A DNA stretch of 64,000 nt from Streptomyces sp. TRM68416. GTDB taxonomy: Bacteria; Actinomycetota; Actinomycetes; Streptomycetales; Streptomycetaceae. The position numbers and the translations under genes were made by a program. Below are positions 55,608 through 63,807 of this stretch, piece by piece; the stretch's first letter is position 1, and each line of letters opens with the position of its first letter. The DNA lies in the NCBI RefSeq assembly GCF_014596915.1, contig NZ_JACVWU010000020.1, forward strand, positions 62,001-126,000, given 5' to 3'. The notes under the pieces were generated by a model. That model worked only from the letters and a program-made list of their open reading frames with translations. It did no database searches and was not told the DNA's origin.

Positions 55608-56177
55608 CTACAGCGTGTCGAGGAAGCCGAGCGCCACCCGCCAGGTGGCCTCGGCCGCCTCCGCGTCGTAGTCCGGCAGGTCGGGGTCGGTGTACAGGTG
55701 ACCGGCCCCGGCGTACCGGTAGATCTCCACGTCGGCCCCGGCTCTGCCCATCTGCAGGTACCAGGCGCTCAGCCAGTCGTCCGTCTCGAACGGGTCCGGC
55801 TCCGCCACGTGCAGCTGGACCGGCAGCTCGTCCACCGAGGCGTTGGCCGCGATGTCGGAGGTGCCGTGCAGCAGGAGCAGCCCGCGGGCCTTCTCGTCGC
55901 CGAGGGCGAGGGTCTGCGCGACGGAGGCGCCGAGGGAGAACCCGGCGTAGACCAACCCTCGCTCGGAATAGGGCGCGGCGGCCAGCACCGCCCGCTTCAG
56001 CAGCTCGTCCTTGCCGATCTCGTCCTGGTGGGCCATGCCCTCCTCGACCGTCTCGAACGTACGGCCCTCGAAGAGGTCGGGCGTCCACACCTCGTGTCCG
56101 GCCTCCCGCAGCCGGTCGGCGGCCCGGCGCACCGCGGGGCGCGGTCCATAGGTCGAGTGAAAGAGCATGATGTTCAT
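55608..56177 (-). CDS. Dienelactone hydrolase family protein
   Basis: 189 residues. Alpha/beta-hydrolase fold with LFHSTYGPRPAVRRAADRL, DLFEGRTF and the nucleophile elbow GFSLGAS, with Ser where true dienelactone hydrolases have Cys. The Asp and His of the triad are probably in EPDPFETDDW and GAGHLYTDP. Substrate unknown. Convergent with the protease gene. Confidence 0.85.
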   Translation of the reverse strand: MNIMLFHSTYGPRPAVRRAADRLREAGHEVWTPDLFEGRTFETVEEGMAHQDEIGKDELLKRAVLAAAPYSERGLVYAGFSLGASVAQTLALGDEKARGLLLLHGTSDIAANASVDELPVQLHVAEPDPFETDDWLSAWYLQMGRAGADVEIYRYAGAGHLYTDPDLPDYDAEAAEATWRVALGFLDTL

Positions 56178-56272
56178 GGGGCCATGGTGCCAGCCGGGTA
56201 CGACAGCGCCGTGAGCGGCGCCTCACCGGGTCGCATGTTCATCACCCCCCTGAGCCGGTTACGTTCGGAGGC

Positions 56273-57385
56273 ATGGAGAACGTACTCCGCCCGCTGATCG
56301 TCATCGGCGGCTCGGTTCTGCTCACCCTCGTCATCGGGTGGGCCACCGACCGCCTGCTGCGCAAGGCCGACTCGCGGCACTCCGAGACGCCCCTGTGGGG
56401 CCTGCTGCGCCGGGGCCGCGTCCCCTACCAGCTCGTGCTGTGCGCGGCCCTGCTCAGAGGGTCGTACGACTCGGCGAAGGTGCTGGAGGAGCACCAGGTG
56501 GGGATCGGCCGGTTCCTCACGCTGGTGCTGATCGGCTCGGCGGCCTGGCTGGTGATCCGGATCGCGGCGGCGGTCGTGGAGACCACGTACACCCGCTACG
56601 CCCGCGCGAGCCGCGACCCCGCCCGGGTCAGGCGCGTACGCACCCAAGTGACGCTCATCACACGCGTGGTGGCGGCGGTCGTCGGCGTGGTGGCCGCGGC
56701 CGCGATGCTGCTGACGTTCCCGGCGATGCGCGCGGCCGGCGCCTCACTGCTGGCCTCGGCGGGCATCCTCGGCATCGTCGCCGGTGTCGCCGCCCAGTCC
56801 ACGCTCAGCAACATGTTCGCCGGGCTCCAGATCGCCTTCGGCGACATGGTCCGCATAGGGGACACGGTCGTGGTGGACGGCGAGTGGGGCACGGTCGAGG
56901 AGATCACGCTGACCTTCCTGACCGTCCGCACCTGGGACGAGCGCCGGTTCACGATGCCCGTGTCGTACTTCACGGCACAGCCCTTCCAGAACTGGTCGCG
57001 CGGCGGCGCCCAGCTGACCGGCACCGTCTACCTCCACGTCGACCACTCGGCCCCGATGGAGAAGATGCGCGAGAAGCTCCGCGACATCCTGCGCGAGTGC
57101 CCGGCCTGGGACGGCCGCGACTACAGCCTGGTCGTCACGGACTCGACCCCGAGCACCATGGAGGTACGGGCCCTGATGACGGCCAAGGACGCGGACGACG
57201 CCTGGACGCTGCGGGTCACCGTCCGCGAACAGCTGATCGGCTGGCTGGCCAAGGAGCACCCGTACGCGCTGCCGCGCGTCAACGCCGCGGACGCGGTCCT
57301 GCCGCCGGGCTTCCCGGTCCAGGACCGCCTCCTCGCCCGCCGTGCCCACCAGCACCAGCCGAACCACCGCGCGGACGGCGGCTGA
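56273..57385 (+). CDS. MscS-family mechanosensitive channel
   Basis: 370 residues. Three or four N-terminal membrane helices lead to the pore helix AAGASLLASAGILGIVAG and QSTLSNMFAGLQIAFGD, then the beta domain VRIGDTVVVDGEWGTVEEIT and RRFTMPVSYFTAQPFQNW. All are typical of MscS. It releases solutes on hypo-osmotic shock. The C-terminal ~60 residues are hydrophilic and His-rich (RRAHQHQPNHRADGG). Convergent with the SDR gene, 6 bp apart. Confidence 0.93.
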   Translation: MENVLRPLIVIGGSVLLTLVIGWATDRLLRKADSRHSETPLWGLLRRGRVPYQLVLCAALLRGSYDSAKVLEEHQVGIGRFLTLVLIGSAAWLVIRIAAAVVETTYTRYARASRDPARVRRVRTQVTLITRVVAAVVGVVAAAAMLLTFPAMRAAGASLLASAGILGIVAGVAAQSTLSNMFAGLQIAFGDMVRIGDTVVVDGEWGTVEEITLTFLTVRTWDERRFTMPVSYFTAQPFQNWSRGGAQLTGTVYLHVDHSAPMEKMREKLRDILRECPAWDGRDYSLVVTDSTPSTMEVRALMTAKDADDAWTLRVTVREQLIGWLAKEHPYALPRVNAADAVLPPGFPVQDRLLARRAHQHQPNHRADGG

Positions 57386-57391
57386 CCGGCC

Positions 57392-58132
57392 TCAGCGACC
57401 GCGCTCCGCGCCTCCGTTGACCTGGATGACCTGCGAGGTGACGTGACCGGCGCCCGGGGACGCCAGCCAGCGCAGCGTCTCGGCGATGTCCCCGGGCGTA
57501 CCGGCGCGGCCGTTGAGGGCCTGCGCCAGGAGCCCCGCGCGCCGCTCCTCGGTCATCGCGTCCCCGAAGAACTCGGTGTCCTCGACGTACCCGGGCGCGA
57601 CCACGTTCACGGTGATGCCCCGCGGCCCCAATTCGCGGGCCAGATCATGGGCGTACGGATGCAGCGCGGCCTTGGCCGCCGCGTACGCCCCGCTCCCGGA
57701 CCCGCGGAAGGCGGCGATGGAGCTGAGGAACAGCACCCGCCCGCCGGGTTCGGCGAGCCGGTCCTTCAGCGCCTCGGTGAGCAGGGCGGCCGTCAGCGTG
57801 TTCAGCCGGAAGTTGACGGTCCAGTGGTGGGCGACGGCGTCGAGGGGGTCGGTGCCGTCGACGCCGGGTTCCAGGGAGCCGTTGCCTCCGGCGCTGTGCA
57901 CCAGCACGTCCACGGCGCCCAGTTCACGCCCGACGAAGTCGGCGACCCGGCGCACCTCCCGCGGATCGCTCAGGTCGGCGGCACACGTGAGCGCCCCCGG
58001 CACCCCGGCCTTCTCCAGCACCTCCGCGCGCCGCCCGAGCAACAGCACCCGGTCTCCGTCGCGCGCGAAGGCATGCGCCGCGGCAAGCCCGATTCCGGTT
58101 CCGCCACCACTGATCACTACGTTGCGAGCCAT
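57392..58132 (-). CDS. Short-chain dehydrogenase/reductase (SDR)
   Basis: 246 residues from ATG 58130-58132, preceded by TAGGG. NAD(P) motif SGGGTGIGLAAAHAFARDG (TGxxxGxG), HSAGGNG, and the catalytic SSIAAFRGSGSGAYAAAKAA with Ser, Tyr and Lys. VVAPGYVEDTEF follows. Substrate unknown. The upstream GTG is further from a ribosome site. Confidence 0.92.
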   Translation of the reverse strand: MARNVVISGGGTGIGLAAAHAFARDGDRVLLLGRRAEVLEKAGVPGALTCAADLSDPREVRRVADFVGRELGAVDVLVHSAGGNGSLEPGVDGTDPLDAVAHHWTVNFRLNTLTAALLTEALKDRLAEPGGRVLFLSSIAAFRGSGSGAYAAAKAALHPYAHDLARELGPRGITVNVVAPGYVEDTEFFGDAMTEERRAGLLAQALNGRAGTPGDIAETLRWLASPGAGHVTSQVIQVNGGAERGR

Positions 58133-58173
58133 GATCCACACCCTACGGAGGACAGCGCGCCGGCGGAACCGGG

Positions 58174-59778
58174 TCAGCGGAGACTGCGCACGTCGAGATG
58201 GCGCAGCACCCGGTCCACCACCTCCGGGTCGGCCCCCGGCTCACTGCGCGCCGCCAGCACCTCGTGCCGCGCGGCGCTCAGCATCTCGGCCTGGATGTGC
58301 CGCACCCGTTTCCATCTGCGCTGCATCTCCCGGCGTTCGTCGTCACCCATCTCGGGCGAGATCCGCACCCCGATGTCGAAGGCCCGCCGCAGCATCTGCT
58401 CGGACAGTTCGTCCGGCAGCTCCTCCACGGCCTCGATCTCCCTGAGCCGGCGCTTGGCCGCCTTGGCCGCGCGCACCGCGAGCGCCTTCTCGAAGGCCTT
58501 CTCCCGCTCGGTGTCCGCCCGCACCCCGAGCCGCCGCACCAGCCACGGCAGGGTCAGCCCCTGGAGCACCAGCGTGGCCATGATCACCCCGAACGCGACG
58601 AACACGATCTCGTCCCGGTCGGGGAACGCGGACCCGTCGTCCACCTCCAGCGGAATCGCCAGGGCCAGCGCCACCGAGGCGACCCCGCGCATCCCCGACC
58701 ACCACATCACCACGGTCTCCCGCCAGCTCGTCGGGATGTCCTCGTCGTGGTCGCGCCGGGAGTGCAGGCGTTTGGTCAGCCAGGTCGCCGGCAGCAGCCA
58801 GGCCAGCCGTACGAGGACCACGACGGCCACGACCGCCGCGGTCCACCCGAGCAGCTCGCCCCACCGCCCGGACGCCGTCCGCACGGCGTTGTGCAGTTCG
58901 AGCCCGATCAGCCCGAAGGCCACCCCGGTGACGAGCGTGTCGACGACGTCCCAGAACGTGTGCCCGGCGAGCCGGGTCATCACGTCGTCGGCGTCGGTGG
59001 CGTACTCGGCGAGGAACAGCGCGGCGGTGAGCACGGCCAGCACCCCGGAGCCGTGCAGCTCCTCGGCGAGCACATAGGCGGCGTACGGCACCAGCAGCGT
59101 CAGGCCGATCTGGAGCGTGGGGTCCCCGAGCAGCCCCATGAGCCGGTTGGCGCCCCAGCCCAGGGCGAGTCCGACGGCCACCGCCACGACCGCGGAGAGC
59201 ACCAGGTCGAACCCGGCCCGCCAGGGCGAGAAGGTGCCGGTCACGACCGCCGCGATCGCCACGTGGTAGAGCACGATCGCGGTGACGTCGTTGAAGAGCC
59301 CCTCCCCCTCCAGGATGGACACCAGTCGGCGGGGCAGCCCCAACTGGCCGGCGACGGCGGTGGCGGCGACCGGGTCGGGCGGCGCGACCAGCGCGCCGAG
59401 CGCGACGGCGGCGGCCAGGGACAGCCCGGGAATCACCGCGTTGGCGACGACGGCGACACACAAGGTCGTCACGAACACCAGCGCCACGGCCAGCAGCAGG
59501 ATCGGCCGCACTCCCCCACTGCCCTATGGCGTGGGGGGACCCCCAGCCGCGAACTGCCGCCAGGAGGTGCGCCGTACGGCGGCGTAGAGCAGCGGCGGCA
59601 ACAGCAGCGGCAGGATCAGCTCGGGCGGGATGTCGACGTACGGCACGAAATCGAGCAGCGCGAGCACGATCCCGAGGAGCGTCATCAGCACGGGCGCCGG
59701 CAGTCCGAGCCGGTTCCCGACGGGGACGCTCACCACGGCCCCGAGCAACAGCACGAACAGCAGGGCCAACTGATCCAC
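58174..59778 (-). pseudogene. Na+/H+ antiporter (CPA1/NhaP type) interrupted by an in-frame TAG
   Basis: A single reading frame of 535 codons runs from ATG 59776-59778 to 58174, broken only by TAG at 59524-59526. The first 84 codons (MDQLALLFVLLLGAVVSVPV to SWRQFAAGG) and the last 445 (VRPILLLAVALVF to HLDVRSLR) together make a normal antiporter: ten or more helices, the ion-binding APPDPVAATAV and EGEGLFNDVTAIVL, and a long C-terminal regulatory tail. The stop sits inside a 36-bp hairpin repeat (59512-59547) that adds 12 codons to the loop after helix 3. GTG 59509-59511 could restart translation. Either a pseudogene or a split or read-through gene; a sequencing error is unlikely given the repeat. 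Confidence 0.8.
59512..59547. repeat. 36-bp hairpin repeat inserted in the antiporter gene
   Basis: TCCCCCAC (59512-59519) pairs with GTGGGGGGA (59531-59539); GCC and GGC extend the stem around a CTAT loop, and GGTCCCC-type bases follow. It is 36 bp, a multiple of three, so the frame continues on both sides, but the loop CTAT gives TAG on the coding strand. It looks like the small palindromic repeats often seen between Streptomyces genes. Confidence 0.65.
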
Positions 59779-59841
59779 GGTCAGCGCTCCGGTGTCTGGA
59801 CGATCAAGAAGCCCCCGACGCCCAGAGTGCCACGCGGCTCC

Positions 59842-60312
59842 CTAGAGAACGCGCCGCATCGCCCGGTGCGCGATCCCCGCGTCCGGGAACTCCGGGCCGT
59901 AGGCCTCGTAGCCCAGCCGCTCGTAGAACCCCAGCGCATGCGTCTGCGCGTGCAGGTCCACCGCCTTCAGCCCCCGCGCGCGTGCCGCGTCCTCGACCGC
60001 ACGCACCAGCGCGATGCCGACCCCGAGCCCGCGGGACGCCTTCGTCACGGCGAGCCGCCCGAGCGAACCGACGCCCGGGTCGTCCACTCCCTTCGCCGCG
60101 GCCGCCTCGCCGTACAGCAGCCGCCCGGCGCCGAGCGGCACCCCGTCCTCCCGGACGGCCAGCACATGCACGGCCACGGCGTCGTAGGCGTCGTACTCCA
60201 GGTCCTCGGGCACGCCCTGCTCGCCGACGAAGACCTCCCGGCGCACCGCGAAGCAGGCCTCACGGTCGGCGGCCTCCTCGGCGACCCGCACGACGTACGA
60301 CGGGACACTCAT
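59842..60312 (-). CDS. GNAT-family acetyltransferase (ElaA-like)
   Basis: 156 residues from ATG 60310-60312. It reads EACFAVRREVFVGEQGVPED, VREDGVPLGAGRLLY, GSLGRLAVTKASRGLGVGIA (acetyl-CoA loop) and VDLHAQTHALGFYERLGYEA, the pattern of ElaA/YjcF-type N-acetyltransferases. Substrate unknown. The ATG overlaps the rluD stop by 4 nt. Confidence 0.9.
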   Translation of the reverse strand: MSVPSYVVRVAEEAADREACFAVRREVFVGEQGVPEDLEYDAYDAVAVHVLAVREDGVPLGAGRLLYGEAAAAKGVDDPGVGSLGRLAVTKASRGLGVGIALVRAVEDAARARGLKAVDLHAQTHALGFYERLGYEAYGPEFPDAGIAHRAMRRVL

Positions 60313-61253
60313 CCGTAGGTCTCCTCGCGCACCCGGTCCAGGGCGTTCTGCAGGTCCTCGGGGTAGTCGCAGGCGAACTCCACCCACTGGCCGTCGCCGG
60401 GGTGCTCGAAACCGAGCCGGACCGCGTGCAGCCACTGGCGGGTCAGCTTCAGCCGCTTGGCGAGGGTCGGGTCGGCGCCGTACGTCAGGTCGCCCACGCA
60501 CGGGTGCCGGTGGGCGGCCATGTGGACGCGGATCTGGTGGGTGCGGCCGGTCTCCAGCTTCACGTCCAGCAGGGAGGCCGCACGGAACGCCTCGATGAGG
60601 TCGTAGTGGGTGACGGACGGCTTGCCGTCGGCCGTGACCGCCCACTTGTAGTCGTGGTTCGGGTGGCGGCCGATGGGCGCGTCGATGGTGCCGCTGGTCG
60701 GGTCGGGGTGGCCCTGGACGAGCGTGTGGTAGCGCTTGTCGACCGTGCGCTCCTTGAACTGGCGCTTGAGCGACGTGTACGCGTACTCGGACTTCGCCAC
60801 GACCATCAGGCCCGAGGTGCCCACGTCGAGGCGGTGCACGATGCCCTGGCGCTCGGCGGCGCCGGAGGTGGAGATCCGGTACCCGGCGGCGGCGAGCCCG
60901 CCGATGACGGTGGGCCCGGTCCAGCCCGGCGACGGGTGGGCGGCGACCCCGACCGGCTTGACGATCACGACCACGTCATCGTCGTCGTGCACGATCTCCA
61001 TGCCCTCGACCGGCTCGGCGACCACCTGCACCGGCGCGGGCGCCTGCGGCATCTCGACCTCCAGCCAGGCACCGCCGTGCACGCGCTCGGACTTGCCGAC
61101 CACCGTGCCGTCGACCAGCACCTTGCCCGCCGCGGCGAGCTCCGCGGCCTTGGTACGGGAGAAGCCGAACATGCGGGAGATGGCGGCGTCGACGCGCTCG
61201 CCCTCCAGACCGTCCGGCACGGGCAGGGTACGGATCTCGGGAATCGTGCTCAC
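60309..61253 (-). CDS. rluD: Ribosomal large subunit pseudouridine synthase, RluD type
   Basis: 314 residues from GTG 61251-61253. N-terminal S4 RNA-binding domain (GERVDAAISRMFGFSRTKAA and AAGKVLVDGTVV), then the catalytic domain with VKPVGVAAHPSPG, HRLDVGTSGLMVVAKS (catalytic Asp in HRLD) and ETGRTHQIRVHMA. It modifies 23S rRNA. Part of the lspA-rluD-GNAT group. Confidence 0.95.
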   Translation of the reverse strand: MSTIPEIRTLPVPDGLEGERVDAAISRMFGFSRTKAAELAAAGKVLVDGTVVGKSERVHGGAWLEVEMPQAPAPVQVVAEPVEGMEIVHDDDDVVVIVKPVGVAAHPSPGWTGPTVIGGLAAAGYRISTSGAAERQGIVHRLDVGTSGLMVVAKSEYAYTSLKRQFKERTVDKRYHTLVQGHPDPTSGTIDAPIGRHPNHDYKWAVTADGKPSVTHYDLIEAFRAASLLDVKLETGRTHQIRVHMAAHRHPCVGDLTYGADPTLAKRLKLTRQWLHAVRLGFEHPGDGQWVEFACDYPEDLQNALDRVREETYG

Positions 61254-61306
61254 CCGTCGAGTATGCCGGACGGGTGAGACAGTCCCGCACGCGCGCCCCG
61301 AGGGGC

Positions 61307-61906
61307 TCAGTCCTTGTGGACGGTGCCGTCCGGGTCGAGCCCCTTGAACGACAGCAGCACGATCAGGATGCCGCCGCACACGATCGCCGAGTCCGCGAGG
61401 TTGAAGACGGCGAAGTGCTTGGGCGCGATGAAGTCGACGACCGCGCCCTCGAAGACGCCCGGCGAACGGAAGATCCGGTCGGTGAGGTTGCCGAGCGCAC
61501 CGCCGAGCAGCAGGCCGAGCGCGATCGCCCAGGGCAGGCTGTAGAGCTTGCGGGCGAGCCGGACGATCACCACGATCACGGCCGCCGCGATCACCGTGAA
61601 GATCACGGTGAAGGCCTCGCCGAAGCCGAAGGCCGCGCCGGCGTTCCGGATCGCCTCGAACCTCAGCCACTCCCCGATGATCTCGATGGGCTCGTGGTGC
61701 TCCAGCTTGGCCACCACGATCATCTTGCTGATCAGGTCGAGGGCGTACGCGAAGGCGGCGACCGCGAACAGGACGGCGATCCGTCGCTTGCCCCTGGGGC
61801 GCGCCTCGGAGCCATCCTGCCCCTCCGGGCCGGATGACTGCTCCGGCTCGGCCTCAGCCCCCTCTGGGGTGTCCGGCGTACCGATGATGCGCTCCGCCTC
61901 TGCCAC
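61307..61906 (-). CDS. lspA: Lipoprotein signal peptidase II
   Basis: 199 residues from GTG 61904-61906, longer than E. coli LspA owing to a ~40-residue acidic N-terminal extension (EGAEAEPEQSSGPEGQDGSE). Four membrane helices; catalytic Asp pair in VVDFIAPK and FNLADSAI; conserved RNAGAAFGFG and GGALGNLTDRIF. It cleaves signal peptides of lipoproteins after Lgt acts. Confidence 0.97.
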   Translation of the reverse strand: MAEAERIIGTPDTPEGAEAEPEQSSGPEGQDGSEARPRGKRRIAVLFAVAAFAYALDLISKMIVVAKLEHHEPIEIIGEWLRFEAIRNAGAAFGFGEAFTVIFTVIAAAVIVVIVRLARKLYSLPWAIALGLLLGGALGNLTDRIFRSPGVFEGAVVDFIAPKHFAVFNLADSAIVCGGILIVLLSFKGLDPDGTVHKD

Positions 61907-61968
61907 GTGAGTCCCTCAACCCTAGGTACCTGACTGAGGACGAGGGTACGGCACGCCCGACACCACCC

Positions 61969-63201
61969 TCAGTACCGGCGTTCCTGCTTCTGCTTGCACT
62001 CCACGCACAGCGTCGCGCGCGGGAATGCCTGCATACGGGCCTTGCCGATGGGGTTCCCGCAGTTCTCGCACAGACCGTAGGTGCCCGCGTCGAGCCGTTC
62101 CAGGGCCCGCTCGGTCTGGGTGAGCATCTCGCGCGCGTTGGCGGCGAGCGCCATCTCGTGCTCACGCGTGATGTTCTTGGTGCCGGTGTCCGCCTGGTCG
62201 TCCCCCGCGCCGTCCCCGGAGTCCCGCATCAGGCCGGCCAGCGATTCCTCGGAGGAGGTGATCTCCGTCCGCAGCCGCAGCGCCTCGGCCTGCAGCTCCG
62301 CCCGCGCCTCCTCGACCTCCTCCGGGGTCCACGGATCCTCACCGGGACGCACCGCGAGCTCGCCGGGCTCCACCGCGGCGACACGCGCCTTGGGAACGGC
62401 GGCCTTGTCCGCCGTGGCCGTGCCAGGAGTCTTCTTCGCAACCACCGTCGTGGCTCCCGTCTGCTCCGCGGCCTGGGCCGCACCCGCCTTCTTGGCCGTG
62501 CTCTTCTTGGCCGTGCTCTGCTTGGTCGTGTTCTGCTTGGCCGTGCTCTTCGCGGCGGCGGCCTTCGGAGCCGCCTCGGTCCCGGCCTTCTCGGTGGCCG
62601 CCTTCGCCGCTACGGCCTTCTTCGCGCCGGTCCTCTTGGCGGCCGTCTTCTTGAGCGCCGCCTTGTCGGCGACCGCCTCCTCGACCGCCACCGTCTCGGC
62701 GCCCGTCTTCTTGGCGGCCGACTTGGCGGCCGTCTTCTTGACCGCTGCCTTCTTGACCGCCGCCTTCTTGACGGCCGTCTTCCTGGCCGCCGCCTTCTTC
62801 ACCGCGGCCGCCGGTCTCGCGACCTCCGCCTCGGCGTCCGTCTTCGACGGAACCGCCCCCGAAGCCGTCGCCTGCCGGACGGCGGTCTTCTTGGCCGCGC
62901 TCTCCTTGGCGGCCGTCTTCTTGGCGGCCGACTTCTTGGCGGCCGTCTTCTTGGCGGCCGTCTTGGTGGACGTCTTGGCGGCTGTCTTTGTGGCCGTCGA
63001 CTTCGTGGCCGCGGTCTTGCCGGCCGTCTTCCCAGCGCTCTCCCCCCGCGCCGTCTTCACCGGTCTCACCGCCTCGGCGGCCCGCTTCGCGGACCCGCCG
63101 TGCGTGCTCTTCTTGCCCGTCACGTCCTTGGCCGCACCGCCGGAGGCACTCGTGGACCTGCCGGACGCCGACTGCTGTACGGCGGTCTTCTTCGCCACCA
63201 T
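61969..63201 (-). CDS. DksA/TraR zinc-finger protein with long histone-H1-like N-terminus
   Basis: 410 residues from ATG 63199-63201, with AAGGGG eight bases upstream. Residues 1-~280 are Lys/Ala/Thr repeats (AAKKTAAKK, TATKTAAKTSTKTAAKK, TAKKSTAKKAG), like histone H1 or HupS tails, and would bind DNA. The C-terminal ~120 residues form a DksA/TraR domain: EEVEEARAELQAEALRLR coiled coil, then GLCENCGNPIGKARMQAFPR and CVECKQKQ with four zinc Cys. DksA proteins bind the RNA polymerase secondary channel. The fusion suggests a nucleoid-bound transcription modulator. It lies upstream of lspA on the same strand. Confidence 0.88.
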   Translation of the reverse strand: MVAKKTAVQQSASGRSTSASGGAAKDVTGKKSTHGGSAKRAAEAVRPVKTARGESAGKTAGKTAATKSTATKTAAKTSTKTAAKKTAAKKSAAKKTAAKESAAKKTAVRQATASGAVPSKTDAEAEVARPAAAVKKAAARKTAVKKAAVKKAAVKKTAAKSAAKKTGAETVAVEEAVADKAALKKTAAKRTGAKKAVAAKAATEKAGTEAAPKAAAAKSTAKQNTTKQSTAKKSTAKKAGAAQAAEQTGATTVVAKKTPGTATADKAAVPKARVAAVEPGELAVRPGEDPWTPEEVEEARAELQAEALRLRTEITSSEESLAGLMRDSGDGAGDDQADTGTKNITREHEMALAANAREMLTQTERALERLDAGTYGLCENCGNPIGKARMQAFPRATLCVECKQKQERRY

Positions 63202-63514
63202 GGCCGCGGCCCCTTCACATATTGTGATCTTGCACGCGAATCGTGCTGGGACGATAAATCGACTTGAGTCCCGCGGCAATGGGGCACACCGCCCGATTCG
63301 CCCGCCCCGCGGATGCCGCGCGGCAGATCTGCAAGCGTTGTGCCCAGCTCCCCGCCGGGTAATCCGCCCAGTCGACCGTCCCGGAATCCGAACACCCGTA
63401 CCGCTCCATTCGGGTCACCGCAGACCGTGTACCCCCCGCGCCCCATGGCCCGGCCCCAGGCGCCGGAAAAGCGGTCGGCCGCTGTCCCCGCGGCGCCGTA
63501 CACTGGGCGAAGCG
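63202..63514. other. Divergent promoter region between the DksA-like gene and ileS
   Basis: About 310 bp with no convincing gene. It should hold the ileS promoter reading right and the dksA-like promoter reading left. Near the latter start, TCACA-TAT-TGTGA (63215-63227) is a perfect palindrome 14 bp from the ATG. Confidence 0.5.
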
Positions 63515-63807
63515 AAAGGCATGGATGGGGACGAGTAGCGCCGTACGCAGCCCAGAGCGACCCGGGGACGGTGGAAGCCCGGGGGCGAGCGCGACGTGAA
63601 CATCACCCCGGAGCCGCCGGAAGAACGCCCCGCAGGGGTCAGTAGAACCGGCTCGCGACCCCAATGAGGGGGCTTACCGGCGTGTGCGGCACACCGGGGA
63701 GCCAAGGAGGGTGGTACCGCGGGAGCGCGCCGAAGGCGGCGCAGGAAATGACGTAGCTCTCGTCCCTCCGGACGGAAGGCAGCAAGTCCGCCGGAGGAAG
63801 CTCGCTG
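63515..63807 (+). promoter_or_regulatory. T-box leader controlling ileS translation
   Basis: It contains the T-box core AAGGAGGGTGGTACCGCGG (63704-63722) with the UGGU bulge that pairs with the tRNA acceptor end. A likely Ile specifier ATC (63602-63604, in GTGAACATCACCCCGGAG) lies in a short Stem I region. CCTCCGG (63765-63771) can pair with CCGGAGG (63791-63797), which holds the ileS ribosome site; this sequestrator means control at translation start. Uncharged tRNA(Ile) would free the site. This matches the translational ileS T-boxes known in actinobacteria. The 5' end is approximate. Confidence 0.9.

Noticed and set aside
63215..63227. CRP site
   Set aside because: The half-sites are in the reverse order (TCACA first) and only 3 bp apart, unlike TGTGA-n6-TCACA.
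62158..63267. Long plus-strand frames rich in Gly/Leu/Arg opposite the DksA-like gene
   Set aside because: Mirror of the Lys/Ala repeats on the true strand; no motif and no ribosome site.
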